Source: an uncultured Prevotellaceae bacterium
GTDB taxonomy: Bacteria; Bacteroidota; Bacteroidia; Bacteroidales; Bacteroidaceae
Length of the DNA stretch: 64,000 nucleotides
Direction: 5' to 3'
Assembly: GCA_902775605.1 (NCBI GenBank)
Contig: CACYNE010000017.1
Coordinates: 17,745 to 81,744, forward strand
This document shows positions 55,202 to 63,972 of this stretch, one piece after another. The notes under the pieces were generated by a model. The model did no database searches and was not told the DNA's origin. It worked only from the letters and a program-made list of their open reading frames with translations. Numbering within the stretch: position 1 is the stretch's first letter; every line of letters begins with the position of its first letter. The translations under genes and the position numbers were made by a program.

Positions 55202-56584
55202 ATGAAACAAAAGACTCTGAAAGGCAGTTTCTCGCTTTGCGGCAAGGGCCTGCACACTGGATTAAGCCTCACGGTAACATTCAATCCTGCTCCAGAGAAT
55301 CATGGTTATAAGATTCAGCGCATCGACATTGAGGGCATGCCCATTATCGACGGTGTTGCTGAAAATGTAGTTGACACACAGCGCGGCACTGTTCTCGGCA
55401 AGGGTGATGTCCGTGTTTCCACCGTAGAACACGCCCTTTCGGCCCTTTATGCCTTAGGCGTTGACAACTGTCTCATCCAGGTCAACGGTCCTGAGTTTCC
55501 CATTCTCGATGGTTCAGCCATTCAGTATGTAGAGAAGATTCAGGAGATTGGCATCGAGGAGCAAAATGCCCCTAAGGACTGGTATGTTATCCGTAAGAAG
55601 ATTGAGGTGAAGGACGAGGAAACCGGCTCCTGCATCACCATCCTGCCCGACGAGCAGTTCTCGCTTACCACTATGTGCTCGTTCGAGTCGAAGTTCATCA
55701 ATAGCCAGTTTGCCACCATCGACGACGTTTCAAAATATGCCACTGAGATTGCAGCAGCACGTACCTTTGTGTTCGTGCGTGACATTGAGCCGCTGCTTCA
55801 GGCCAACCTGATTAAGGGCGGCGACCTGGACAATGCCATCGTTATCTACGAGCGCCAGACTACTCAGGAGCGTCTTGACATGCTGGCCGACATGCTTCAC
55901 GTTGAGCATCGCGATGCCACTGATCTGGGTTACATTCAGCACAAGCCCCTGCAGTGGGAAAACGAGTGCACCCGTCACAAACTACTCGACGTCATCGGCG
56001 ATATGGCTCTGATAGGCAAGCCCATCAAGGGTCGCATCATTGCCACCCGTCCTGGTCACACTATTAATAATAAGTTCGCGCGCGAAATCCGCAAGGAGAT
56101 TCGCAAGCACGAGATTCAGGCACCGGCCTATGATCCCAATGAGGAGCCAGTCATGGATGTGAACCGCATCCGCGAGCTACTGCCCCACCGCTATCCCATG
56201 CAGTTGGTTGACAAGGTCATCGAGATTGGTCCCACCAGCATTGTCGGTGTGAAGAACGTCACCTCTAACGAGCCCTTCTTCACCGGACACTTCCCCCAGG
56301 AGCCTGTGATGCCAGGCGTTCTTCAGGTCGAGGCCATGGCTCAGTGTGGTGGTCTGTTGGTGCTCAACAGCGTTGAGGAGCCCGAGCGCTGGTCCACCTA
56401 CTTTATGAAGATTGACGGTGTAAAGTTCCGTCAGAAGGTAGTTCCCGGCGACACCCTCATCTTCAAGGTAGAGCTCCTCGGTCCCGTACGTCACGGAATT
56501 TCCAGCATGCATGGCTATGTCTTCGTAGGCGACCACGTGGTATCTGAAGCCACCTTCACTGCACAAATTGTAAAGAACAAATAA
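55202..56584 (+). CDS. lpxC/fabZ: Fused LpxC deacetylase / FabZ dehydratase
   Basis: A 460-residue bifunctional protein. Residues 1-305 are LpxC, the zinc deacetylase of lipid A synthesis: SLCGKGLHTG, a zinc ligand in STVEHALSAL, and the second site HKLLDVIGDMAL. Residues about 320-460 are FabZ, the hydroxyacyl-ACP dehydratase of fatty acid synthesis: LLPHRYPMQLVDKV with the catalytic His, and FTGHFPQEPVMPGVLQVEAM. The fusion is characteristic of Bacteroidetes and joins two enzymes that draw on the same hydroxyacyl-ACP pool. Confidence 0.97.
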   Translation: MKQKTLKGSFSLCGKGLHTGLSLTVTFNPAPENHGYKIQRIDIEGMPIIDGVAENVVDTQRGTVLGKGDVRVSTVEHALSALYALGVDNCLIQVNGPEFPILDGSAIQYVEKIQEIGIEEQNAPKDWYVIRKKIEVKDEETGSCITILPDEQFSLTTMCSFESKFINSQFATIDDVSKYATEIAAARTFVFVRDIEPLLQANLIKGGDLDNAIVIYERQTTQERLDMLADMLHVEHRDATDLGYIQHKPLQWENECTRHKLLDVIGDMALIGKPIKGRIIATRPGHTINNKFAREIRKEIRKHEIQAPAYDPNEEPVMDVNRIRELLPHRYPMQLVDKVIEIGPTSIVGVKNVTSNEPFFTGHFPQEPVMPGVLQVEAMAQCGGLLVLNSVEEPERWSTYFMKIDGVKFRQKVVPGDTLIFKVELLGPVRHGISSMHGYVFVGDHVVSEATFTAQIVKNK

Positions 56585-56591
56585 ACTACTT

Positions 56592-57362
56592 ATGAATCAA
56601 ATTCATCCTTTAGCTATTGTAGATCCAGAAGCCAAGTTGGGTGACAACAATATCATTGGCCCCTTTTGCGTCATTGATAAGAATGTGGTGATGGGTGATA
56701 ACAATCACCTTCTCAACAGCGTCACCATCCACACAGGCGCCCGTATCGGCAATGGCAACGAATTCTTCCCAGGTGCATCCATCTCAACAAAGCCTCAGGA
56801 CCTGAAATTCAAGGGCGAGGAGACCACCTGTGAAATCGGTGATAACAACTCCATTCGCGAGAATGTAACAATTAGCCGAGGCACCGCCTCACGCGGCAAG
56901 ACCGTTGTTGGCTCTGGTAATCTTCTTATGGAAAACATGCACATTGCTCACGACTGCGTCATTGGCAACGGATGTATCATTGGCAACTCCACCAAGTTTG
57001 CTGGCGAAGTAGAAGTTGACGACTGTGCCATCATCTCTGCCGAGGTGCTGTTCCATCAGTTCATCCACGTGGGAAGTTATGTTATGATTCAGGGCGGCAG
57101 CCGCACCAGTCAGGACATCCCCCCCTACATCATTGCAGGTAAGGAACCCATCCGATTTGCTGGTGTCAACCTCATTGGCTTGCGCCGCCGCGGTTTCTCT
57201 AACGAGACCATCGAGATGATTCACGACACCTATCGTACCATCTATGCCAAGGGCATTATCAAGGACGGCATAGCAGAAGCCCGCCTGAAATATCCCGATT
57301 GCAAGGAGGTAGAATATATCTGCTCGTTCTTTGAGAACTCAAAGCGCGGAGTGATTCGTTGA
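56592..57362 (+). CDS. lpxA: UDP-N-acetylglucosamine O-acyltransferase
   Basis: A 256-residue hexapeptide-repeat enzyme that performs the first step of lipid A synthesis. It has [20 protein letters not shown] at the start, the catalytic-His block [14 protein letters not shown], and [17 protein letters not shown] near the end. Its stop codon is overlapped by the miaA start. Length fits the family. Confidence 0.97.
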   Translation: MNQIHPLAIVDPEAKLGDNNIIGPFCVIDKNVVMGDNNHLLNSVTIHTGARIGNGNEFFPGASISTKPQDLKFKGEETTCEIGDNNSIRENVTISRGTASRGKTVVGSGNLLMENMHIAHDCVIGNGCIIGNSTKFAGEVEVDDCAIISAEVLFHQFIHVGSYVMIQGGSRTSQDIPPYIIAGKEPIRFAGVNLIGLRRRGFSNETIEMIHDTYRTIYAKGIIKDGIAEARLKYPDCKEVEYICSFFENSKRGVIR

Positions 57363-58255
57363 ATAAGACGCTGATAGTCATTACGGGGCCCACTGCTGTT
57401 GGAAAAACAGAGTTATGCCTTGACATTGCCAAGTACTTTGGCATTCCTATCATCAATGCGGACTCCCGTCAGATCTATCGCGAACTTAAAATAGGTACCG
57501 CCGCACCCACCGAAGAACAACTTCGGCAGGTGCGGCATTATTTTGTGGGTACGCTGGCCCTGACCGATTATTACAGTGCGTCAATGTACGAGGAGCAGGT
57601 TATGCAGTTGCTCAACGAACTCTTCCAGACGTCCGACTATGCCCTGCTAACTGGTGGCAGCATGATGTATATCGATGCCGTTTGTAATGGCATTGACGAC
57701 ATCCCAACCGTTGATGATGAGACCCGCAACACCCTGAAGCAGCGCCTAGCCAACGAAGGACTGGAAGCCCTTTGTGAACAACTCCGAGAGTTGGACCCCG
57801 AGCACTACGAGCTGGTAGACAAGAAGAACCCCCGTCGCGTGGTTCACGCCTTGGAAATCTGTCTGATGACTGGCCGCACCTACACCTCGTTCCGCACCAA
57901 TGCCCGCAAGCAGCGTCCTTTCCGCATTGTGAAGATTGGTCTTACACGCGACCGCGAGGTAATCTACGACCGCATCAATCGCCGCGTTGACAAGATGATG
58001 GCAGACGGACTACTTAACGAGGCCCGCAACCTCTATCACCTGCGCCACCTCAATGCCCTCAACACAGTGGGCTATAAAGAGATGTTCACCCATCTCGACG
58101 ACACATGGACCCTCGACGAGGCCGTGGAACGTCTCAAGGGTAACACCCGCCGCTATGCCCGCAAACAGCTAACCTGGTTTAAACGCGACCCCGAAATGAC
58201 GTGGTTCTCGCCCGACGAAAAACAATTGATTCTAAATCATATCACCAAGCAATGA
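57359..58255 (+). CDS. miaA: tRNA dimethylallyltransferase
   Basis: A 298-residue enzyme that adds an isopentenyl group to A37 of tRNAs reading U-initial codons. The P-loop [16 protein letters not shown] begins at residue 9, followed by [18 protein letters not shown] and [17 protein letters not shown]. The start is TTG at 57359, overlapping the lpxA stop by 4 bp (TTGA); the P-loop leaves no room for a later start. The stop overlaps the PBP1A start by 4 bp (ATGA). Confidence 0.95.
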   Translation: MNKTLIVITGPTAVGKTELCLDIAKYFGIPIINADSRQIYRELKIGTAAPTEEQLRQVRHYFVGTLALTDYYSASMYEEQVMQLLNELFQTSDYALLTGGSMMYIDAVCNGIDDIPTVDDETRNTLKQRLANEGLEALCEQLRELDPEHYELVDKKNPRRVVHALEICLMTGRTYTSFRTNARKQRPFRIVKIGLTRDREVIYDRINRRVDKMMADGLLNEARNLYHLRHLNALNTVGYKEMFTHLDDTWTLDEAVERLKGNTRRYARKQLTWFKRDPEMTWFSPDEKQLILNHITKQ

Positions 58256-60666
58256 AAAAACTTAAGCCAATCATCGATAAAACATGCAAGGCACTGAAAG
58301 CTGCCTTCCAATGGTATGTTAACATATTCAAGGGCCGCCCTTGGTACATTAAATGCCTGTCAGGCTTAGCCACGCTCATCGTAGCCATACTGCTCTATCT
58401 CGGAGCCGTTGACATAAATTTCCTCTGGCTGTTTGGCAAGTCGCCCAGCATGAGCACCATTGTCAACACACGTCCTGCCCAGGCTTCCGAGATCTACAGC
58501 GCCGACAGTGTGATGATTGGAAAGTTCTTCAGCGAAAACCGCACACCGGTGAAGTTCCAGGACGTGAATCCCATCTTCTGGGAAGCCCTCATCGACACTG
58601 AGGACGAACGCTTCTATCAGCACTTCGGTGTTGATTTCCAGGCCTTTGGCGCTGCTCTCAAAGACTATGTCATTCATCACGACGCTCGCGGCGCCTCAAC
58701 AATCACCCAACAGCTGGCCAAGAACCTATTCCGCGTACGTACCGAATATTCTACGGGTCTGTTGGGAAATATCCCCGGCATCAAGATGCTTATCATGAAG
58801 ACCAAGGAATGGATCACTGCCACTAAGCTTGAGATGAACTTCAGCAAAGAGGAGATCCTCACCATGTATGCCAACACCGTGGACTTCGGTTCCAATGCCT
58901 TCGGCATCAAGACTGCCTGCAAGACATATTTCGGCACAACGCCCAGCGAACTGACCACCGATCAGGCAGCTATCCTCGTAGGTATGCTGAAGGCCACTAC
59001 CTATTACAACCCTCGCATCAATCCCGAAAACAGCTTCAATCGTCGCAACGTAGTCCTGGGCAACATGCTGCACCGAGGCCATCTCACCAAAGATGAGTAC
59101 GACTCGCTGAAAGCCCTGCCCATCAGCCTTGACTATAGTGTAGAGAATGCCTACGACGGCCAAGCCACCTATTTCCGTGAGGCCGTGAAGGACTATCTGG
59201 CCGACTGGTGTCGCGACAACGGCTACGACCTCTATACCGACGGACTGAAGATCTATACCACTATCGACACCCGCATGCAAAAATATGCCGAGGAATCCGC
59301 TTGGCAGAACATGCAGCAACTGCAGCAGAAATTCAACAACCACTGGGGACGTGTGAATCCCTGGCAGGACGAGCGTCATCAGGAGATACCCAACTTCATC
59401 GAGAACATTGCCAAACGCCTGCCCGTATATAAATACCTCGACAAGCGCTTCGATGGCAATCAGGATTCCATCGACTATTATCTGAACCTGCCACACCCTG
59501 TCAAGCTATTCAGTTATGACGGCACCTATAAGACCGAGATGTCAACCCTCGACTCCATTCGCTATATGGAGCACTTCATGCACTGCGGCTTCGTGGCCAT
59601 TGAGCCTCAGACAGGCCATGTCAAAGCCTGGGTTGGAGACCTCGATTTCAAGACCTGGAAATACGACAAGGTAACTGCAATGCGTCAGCCTGGCTCCACC
59701 TTCAAACTCTTTGTCTATACCGAGGCCATGAACCAAGGCCTCACCCCCTGCGACCGACGTATGGACGCCTTCTTCAGCATGAAGGTGTGGGACGAGGAGA
59801 AAAAGAAGGAAGTACTATGGGCACCTACCAATGCCAACGGCTATTTCACCGACTACAACATGACCCTCAAGTCAGCCTTTGCCCAGAGTATCAACTCCGT
59901 AGCCGTACGTGTGGGTCAGGAGGTAGGTATTGAACGCATCGTCGAGACCGCCCACAAGATGGGCATCAAGAGCCCGCTCCACCCCACACCATCACTGGCC
60001 CTCGGTGCCAGCGATGTCAACTTGCTTGAACTCGTCAACGCCTACTCTACCATTGCTGACAATGGCCACAGCCACCCCGCCATCCTTGTAACCCGCATCC
60101 TCGACCGCGATGGTAACGAAATATATACTGCACCCAGCGAAGAGACAGAGGCTGTTCCCTATCGCTCGGCTTTCTTCATGCAGCAGATGCTAATGGCAGG
60201 CATGCGCGAACCTGGTGGAACCAGCATGAACATGTGGCGCTACGTGCGTAACTATGCCGACACCGACTTTGGTGGCAAGACAGGCACATCAAACAACCAC
60301 AGCGACGCCTGGTACGTGGGTGTCAGTCCTCGACTGGTATGCGGTGCCTGGGTAGGCGGTGAATACCGAGCCATCCATTTCCGCACAGGCGAACTGGGAC
60401 AAGGCAGCCGCACAGCCCTGCCCATCTGCGGTCAGTTCTTCGAAAAGGTCATGGGCGATTCCAAGTTCCGCCACTATCATGGTCATTTCGATCCCCTGAA
60501 GGACTCATCCATCACTGGTGTCGACTATCAGTGCGCAGGCTATTATGTTGACCCCAACGACAGCATCGATGAAAATGCCACCGACAGCCTTGGCATCAAT
60601 GAGACCGATCCTGCCGCCGATGCCGACCCCATGGAACAGCAAGATACGGAAGACGACGCAGAATAA
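58252..60666 (+). CDS. Penicillin-binding protein 1A
   Basis: An 804-residue bifunctional peptidoglycan synthase. An N-terminal membrane anchor ([18 protein letters not shown]) precedes the GT51 glycosyltransferase: [12 protein letters not shown] near residue 117 with the catalytic Glu, then [14 protein letters not shown]. The transpeptidase has the serine in GSTFK near residue 481, SIN in [11 protein letters not shown], and KTGT near residue 675. The C-terminal tail is very acidic. The frame is open to 58201, but the ATG at 58252 overlaps the miaA stop and suits the anchor. Confidence 0.95.
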   Translation: MKKLKPIIDKTCKALKAAFQWYVNIFKGRPWYIKCLSGLATLIVAILLYLGAVDINFLWLFGKSPSMSTIVNTRPAQASEIYSADSVMIGKFFSENRTPVKFQDVNPIFWEALIDTEDERFYQHFGVDFQAFGAALKDYVIHHDARGASTITQQLAKNLFRVRTEYSTGLLGNIPGIKMLIMKTKEWITATKLEMNFSKEEILTMYANTVDFGSNAFGIKTACKTYFGTTPSELTTDQAAILVGMLKATTYYNPRINPENSFNRRNVVLGNMLHRGHLTKDEYDSLKALPISLDYSVENAYDGQATYFREAVKDYLADWCRDNGYDLYTDGLKIYTTIDTRMQKYAEESAWQNMQQLQQKFNNHWGRVNPWQDERHQEIPNFIENIAKRLPVYKYLDKRFDGNQDSIDYYLNLPHPVKLFSYDGTYKTEMSTLDSIRYMEHFMHCGFVAIEPQTGHVKAWVGDLDFKTWKYDKVTAMRQPGSTFKLFVYTEAMNQGLTPCDRRMDAFFSMKVWDEEKKKEVLWAPTNANGYFTDYNMTLKSAFAQSINSVAVRVGQEVGIERIVETAHKMGIKSPLHPTPSLALGASDVNLLELVNAYSTIADNGHSHPAILVTRILDRDGNEIYTAPSEETEAVPYRSAFFMQQMLMAGMREPGGTSMNMWRYVRNYADTDFGGKTGTSNNHSDAWYVGVSPRLVCGAWVGGEYRAIHFRTGELGQGSRTALPICGQFFEKVMGDSKFRHYHGHFDPLKDSSITGVDYQCAGYYVDPNDSIDENATDSLGINETDPAADADPMEQQDTEDDAE

Positions 60667-60685
60667 AAAAATGGAATAGTCATAA

Positions 60686-60722
60686 GGAGGCACGGAAATA
60701 ACAATCCATGCCTCTTTTTTTT
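60686..60722 (+). terminator. Terminator of the lpxD-PBP1A operon
   Basis: GAGGCACGG (60687-60695) faces CCATGCCTC (60706-60714), pairing GAGGCA/TGCCTC and GG/CC, followed by eight T's. Confidence 0.85.
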
Positions 60723-60893
60723 ATCCGTAAAATGAAATTCTACAGTTCATAGGACGAAACGTATAATGATGTTGGACAAAACGTAAAAAACTCTTGGAAA
60801 TAGCAAATTTTTCCTTTTTAAATGCATTATAGACATAAATCAAGAAATTGTGTCCCCACACAGCATTTTTTTTCAAAAAAACATTAAGAAAAG

Positions 60894-60925
60894 TTTGCAT
60901 AGTTCAAAAACTTTGACTACCTTTG
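60894..60925 (+). promoter_or_regulatory. Orphan promoter with -33 and -7 boxes
   Basis: TTTG at 60894-60897 and TACCTTTG at 60918-60925 are 20 bp apart, the Bacteroidetes spacing. No gene starts within the next 170 bp, and tRNA-Lys has its own -7 box at 61070. Confidence 0.6.
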
Positions 60926-60929
60926 CCAA

Positions 60930-61020
60930 CGTTATCCTGAAAACAATCTTTTTACCTTAAAAGAACTAATACCTATTGAAGATAGAAGCGGTCGGCTGTG
61001 AAGCCCGCCGCTTTGAAAAT
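60930..61020 (+). ncRNA. Candidate small RNA behind the orphan promoter
   Basis: The sequence following the orphan promoter contains no open frame with a convincing start. It does hold a hairpin at about 60986-61013 (AGCGG...GGCT, loop GTGA, AGCC...CCGCT). No clear T tract closes it, so the 3' end is uncertain and it might read through into tRNA-Lys. I do not recognise a known RNA family. Confidence 0.3.
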
Positions 61021-61069
61021 AAAAATCCAAAAAGTTGCCGAAAAATTTGTGGGAACGAAAAAAAATACC

Positions 61070-61077
61070 TACCTTTG
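61070..61077 (+). promoter_or_regulatory. -7 box of tRNA-Lys
   Basis: TACCTTTG followed by CACCCGCAAAA, 22 nt before the mature tRNA. Confidence 0.8.
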
Positions 61078-61099
61078 CACCCGCAAAACAAAAAGGGAT

Positions 61100-61172
61100 G
61101 CACCCGTAGCTCAGTTGGTAGAGCACCTGACTCTTAATCAGGGTGTCCAGAGTTCGAGCCTCTGCGGGTGTA
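61100..61172 (+). tRNA. tRNA-Lys (anticodon CUU)
   Basis: The acceptor GCACCCG pairs with CGGGTGT (first pair G-T). The D arm is GCTCAGTTGGTAGAGC, the anticodon arm CCTGA-CTCTTAA-TCAGG, and the T arm CAGAGTTCGAGCCTCTG. The discriminator is A; CCA is not encoded. Confidence 0.95.
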
Positions 61173-61184
61173 CAAGAGTTGAAG

Positions 61185-61214
61185 AAAGACGAACATTTTG
61201 GTTCGTCTTTTTTT
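61185..61214 (+). terminator. Terminator of tRNA-Lys
   Basis: AAAGACGAAC (61185-61194) pairs with GTTCGTCTTT (61201-61210), loop ATTTTG, followed by TTTT. Confidence 0.9.
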
Positions 61215-61312
61215 GTTTATAATTGGTGCTTCGCGGAGAATCCCTACAACGATTTAGGAAAAGTCCCCCACACGATTAGGAATTATCCTTTTGATAACTC
61301 ACGGAAAGCCCG

Positions 61313-61320
61313 TACCTTTG
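61313..61320 (+). promoter_or_regulatory. -7 box of the small secreted protein gene
   Basis: TACCTTTG followed by CCGATG; leader about 45 nt. Confidence 0.7.
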
Positions 61321-61371
61321 CCGATGTAAAAACGATACAAATGTTTCACTTAAAATATAGGAGACACGATT

Positions 61372-61902
61372 ATGAAGAAGATGATTACACTGGCAATGAT
61401 GATGATGGCAATGACCTTCACAGCCAACGCAATGAGTTATAAGACAGCAAAGGACAAAGCATTGTTCTTAAGCGACAAGATGGCTTACGAATTGAATCTG
61501 ACAAGCGCGCAGTACGAGGACGTTTATGAAATCAACTTAGACTATCTAATGAGTGTAAACAGCCGTAACGATGCCTATGGCACTTGGTGGAAGCGTCGCA
61601 ACGACGATCTAAAATACGTGCTCACGGCTCATCAGTACGAGAAATATCTCAAGTTAAACTACTTCTATCGTCCACTGACTTGGGAGAAGTGCGGCTGGAC
61701 GTTCAATGTTTACAGTCACTACACGAACAAGAACCACTTCTACAAGGGCCGTCCGAATGCCTATGCTAACTATAAGGGAGGCAACAGCAAGAAGACCTGG
61801 CGCACGACGAAGACGGACAATCGTAACTTGGCTCATAACACGAGCCCCAACACGACTAACAACCGCAACAATGGTTCTGGACACTTTGGCGGTCGGCGTT
61901 AA
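61372..61902 (+). CDS. Small secreted protein of unknown function
   Basis: A 176-residue protein with signal peptide (ITLAMMMMAMTFTANA). The helical middle (DKALFLSDKMAYELNLTSAQ, YLMSVNSRNDAYGTWWKRRN, LTAHQYEKYLKLNYFY) is reminiscent of small Bacteroidales periplasmic proteins that resemble Spy/CpxP helices. The tail is rich in Asn, Thr, Gly and Arg (NTTNNRNNGSGHFGGRR) and looks disordered. I cannot name the family. It is monocistronic between its own promoter and a terminator. Confidence 0.7.
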   Translation: MKKMITLAMMMMAMTFTANAMSYKTAKDKALFLSDKMAYELNLTSAQYEDVYEINLDYLMSVNSRNDAYGTWWKRRNDDLKYVLTAHQYEKYLKLNYFYRPLTWEKCGWTFNVYSHYTNKNHFYKGRPNAYANYKGGNSKKTWRTTKTDNRNLAHNTSPNTTNNRNNGSGHFGGRR

Positions 61903-62019
61903 AGCTCCTCTTTGTTGATTCAACAATCTGGTTTAGTTATAGTGATAGTTGGAGAAAACTTTTTGTCGGGACACAAGGGCAGCAATGTCAGTCACCTGTC
62001 CCTATGGCATACAAAAAAT

Positions 62020-62049
62020 AAGAGGATGTTCAAATGAACATCCTCTTTT
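62020..62049. terminator. Bidirectional terminator between convergent genes
   Basis: AAGAGGATGTTCA (62020-62032) pairs exactly with TGAACATCCTCTT (62035-62047) across a two-base centre. It has A's on the left and T's on the right. Confidence 0.88.
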
Positions 62050-62053
62050 CTTA

Positions 62054-62539
62054 TCACTCTCGCGCCATCATCCAGCCTCGGAACATGGCGAAATAATCGA
62101 GGCTCCCGGTGCCGTTTTCCTGTATCGCCATGGCGATGCCGAGCATCATCCAGCGGGCAGGCTTTTCTGACGGGGCGCCAAGGGGCTCGTCGGGGTCGAT
62201 GCCGGTGAGACGAGAGACGTTGGCGATATAGGCCCTGGTGTTGTTTTCGTTGGCTGGTGCCCAGCGCGAGATAATCGCCCTGATGGTATTGAGGCCATAG
62301 GTGTGGTAGTAGGTATGGGTGAGCAGCTTGAATGCTGCTCGCCAACCGTACTCAAGTGTTTCAAACTGACAGAACTGAGCGTCTGTCTGCACGGCCCGCA
62401 GGCCTTTCCACTGGTCTTTAGACCTGCGGATGTTGACTTTGTCTTCATCCGTCGAGACTCGGCCATTCAAGCGAGCTTGATGGCTCTCGCTTCTCCGGAT
62501 GTTCAATGGGTTGTTGTTACGAATTCCTCGTGGCATCAT
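62054..62539 (-). CDS. P5-like / lysozyme-like phage-type peptidoglycan hydrolase
   Basis: A 161-residue protein. The start RGIRNNNPLNIRRS, then FCQFETLEYGWRAAFKLLTH, INTIRAI-like NTIRAIISRWAPANENNT and the C-terminal YFAMFRGWMM match the phage structural P5/lysozyme-like family, in which GIRNNNPLNI is the hallmark. These are thought to cut peptidoglycan. No signal peptide or holin gene is seen. It is the last gene of a minus-strand set with smalltalk, HU-like and DUF4248 genes, at the position where an N-acetylmuramoyl-alanine amidase often sits. An alternative ATG is at 62536. Confidence 0.78.
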   Translation of the reverse strand: MMPRGIRNNNPLNIRRSESHQARLNGRVSTDEDKVNIRRSKDQWKGLRAVQTDAQFCQFETLEYGWRAAFKLLTHTYYHTYGLNTIRAIISRWAPANENNTRAYIANVSRLTGIDPDEPLGAPSEKPARWMMLGIAMAIQENGTGSLDYFAMFRGWMMARE

Positions 62540-62609
62540 AAATCTATCTTTCTTAATTCTTAACTCTTAATTCTTCGCTCGGCTTTGCCGCTTGGCTTGC
62601 CAAGAACTC

Positions 62610-62723
62610 TTAACTCAAGATCCGTGGGGCGCAGTCTTGCACAACGGTGGCGCCAAAGATGGTGCCCATAATGGCCAGCAGGTATTTCATCACCACGGCA
62701 ACTTTGTTCCAATTCACTTTCAT
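62610..62723 (-). CDS. Smalltalk protein
   Basis: A 37-residue protein beginning MKVNWNKVAVVMKYLLAIMG and ending CAPRILS. It has one hydrophobic stretch (about residues 8-28). It matches the Bacteroidales small protein family called smalltalk, regularly found between an HU-like gene and a cell-wall hydrolase gene. Function is unknown; the hydrophobic helix would allow a holin-like or membrane-signalling role, but that is speculation. Confidence 0.75.
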   Translation of the reverse strand: MKVNWNKVAVVMKYLLAIMGTIFGATVVQDCAPRILS

Positions 62724-62830
62724 ATTGTCAATAATTCTTTTAGTTAATTATATGTTTAATAATTTATCAAGAATTAGATAATAGAAGAAAAAAATCTCAA
62801 GTTCTCAAATTCTTGACAAAGAAAAAAAAT

Positions 62831-62958
62831 GGCCGTGAGGACTGATGACGAGGCGCAGGCCGCGTTCATGGCTGGTGATTGATGATATTGAGAGGCAAGG
62901 CTCTCCCGGTGAGCCATCGCTGATCGCCCCGGACACCTCAGTCATCAGACCTCACGCC
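62831..62958 (-). ncRNA. Candidate structured RNA between the HU-like and smalltalk genes
   Basis: The ends of this segment are complementary: GGCCGTGAGGACTGATGAC (62831-62849) against GTCATCAGACCTCACGCC (62941-62958), about 17 pairs with one bulge and one mismatch, extended by AGG/CCT. Inside, GGCTC/GAGCC (62899-62915) or ATGGCT/AGCCAT (62868-62917) can form. It is GC-rich compared with the AT-rich flanks and contains no gene. Strand is assumed from the neighbouring genes. I know no matching RNA family. Confidence 0.45.
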
Positions 62959-62961
62959 AGG

Positions 62962-63531
62962 TCAGTTCTCGGGATCATCATCGCCGCCGCTGGGCGTGGT
63001 GCCTCCACCGCCGTTGCCAGTGTCACCTGACTCCCCACCCTCAAGGGAGGGGTCGGGAGTGGGTTCCTGGTCCGGGGTGAGTTCCTCCGTATCCTCCACG
63101 GTGCCAGGATCCGTGCTGGTGACGCGCTTCACCTCCTCGCCGTTGCGGTCATAGCAGGTAATCTGGATGGTGGCGCTGCTGAGCTCGCTCTTCAGGTCCG
63201 TGTCGGGCGTGAAGATGATGCGGCGCGTCTTGATGAGCGACGACTTCACGTCGTTGACGTCAGCCACGCTGTAGGCACGCAGTCCGAAGCGCATGGTGCC
63301 CAGGCCAGGCAGTGCAACGGAATGGCCCTCGGTGGCCCATGCCTTGATCACCTCGCCGGCGGCATCCCAACAGGCCTGCATCACACCCTGGCTGACGCCA
63401 CTGCGGAGGGCTGCCTCGCGGATCACCTTGTCCTGGGTGAGCAGTGAATAGATCTCGGGCATCATCACGTAGCGATAGGTGCCTGCGTACTTTCCAATCT
63501 TCTGGAGCTTCTCTTTTGCTTTAACTTTCAT
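62962..63531 (-). CDS. HU-like DNA-binding protein with acidic low-complexity tail
   Basis: A 189-residue protein. The first about 125 residues follow the HU/IHF-related HU-HIG pattern of Bacteroidales: MKVKAKEKLQKIGKYAGTYR, VIREAALRSGVSQGVMQACW, GHSVALPGLGTMRFGLRAYS, then KSSLIKTRRIIFTPD. The tail is Pro/Glu/Asp/Gly-rich (EPTPDPSLEGGESGD, GGGGTTPSGGDDDPEN). A longer frame to 63639 would cover the leader motif and is rejected. It probably binds DNA; whether it is architectural or regulatory is unknown. Confidence 0.85.
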   Translation of the reverse strand: MKVKAKEKLQKIGKYAGTYRYVMMPEIYSLLTQDKVIREAALRSGVSQGVMQACWDAAGEVIKAWATEGHSVALPGLGTMRFGLRAYSVADVNDVKSSLIKTRRIIFTPDTDLKSELSSATIQITCYDRNGEEVKRVTSTDPGTVEDTEELTPDQEPTPDPSLEGGESGDTGNGGGGTTPSGGDDDPEN

Positions 63532-63584
63532 AATTGTTTTAATTAAAAAATGACTGTGAAACGATTGTTTTGCCATTGCGCAGC

Positions 63585-63623
63585 CGTTTTTGCGGGTACA
63601 CGCAGGAAATCTCGTTAGTGCAC
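63585..63623 (-). promoter_or_regulatory. Conserved-looking leader motif of the HU-like gene
   Basis: On the minus strand, GTGCACTAACGAGAT and TACCCGCAAAAACG lie in the roughly 140-nt leader between the -7 box (63678-63685) and the ATG. Both recur together at 42.16-42.19 kb. Confidence 0.5.
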
Positions 63624-63677
63624 GTAGGAGTAATTCCAACTACACGTACCATTTTTCGCGGCTTTGTTTTGACATTG

Positions 63678-63685
63678 CAAAGATA
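63678..63685 (-). promoter_or_regulatory. -7 box of the HU-like gene
   Basis: TATCTTTG on the minus strand, followed by CAATG; it predicts a long leader of about 140 nt. Confidence 0.6.
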
Positions 63686-63789
63686 CTGCATCCGGAAAGG
63701 GCGTTGACGACTTTTGACAACTTACGCAAAAAAAAAACAAAAATTTCTGCTATTTCTGCGGGACCTAAAATAATCCGCTGGAAACAGGA

Positions 63790-63972
63790 TTACAAGTCGA
63801 TGCAGTAGTCCTTGCAGACATAGCGGACGACGTTGGCGGGAAGTTTCTTGGCATAGATGCTGATGCCCATCTTTGCGAGCTCCTCGCGACGCGAGAAGAG
63901 GTAACGATAGAACGTGCTGTAGCTGACGTGAGCCATTTGAGCCAGTTCCGATTTACTATAATATCTCATCAT
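63790..63972 (-). CDS. DUF4248 family protein
   Basis: A 60-residue protein, MMRYYSKSELAQMAHVSYST followed by FYRYLFSRREELAKMG and a C-terminal AKKLPANVVRYVCKDYCI. The pattern K-x-E-L-A-x-x-Y/H and the closing L-P-x-x-V-x-x-I/V matches DUF4248, a small helix-turn-helix-like Bacteroidales family. It sits upstream of HU-like and smalltalk genes as in other Bacteroidales. It may be a DNA-binding regulator of the locus. Further upstream partners would lie beyond the window. An alternative ATG is at 63969. Confidence 0.8.
   Translation of the reverse strand: MMRYYSKSELAQMAHVSYSTFYRYLFSRREELAKMGISIYAKKLPANVVRYVCKDYCIDL

Noticed and set aside
55202-56584. LpxC-FabZ fusion as a novelty
   Set aside because: The fusion is a well-known Bacteroidetes arrangement, so it is annotated but not listed as a finding.
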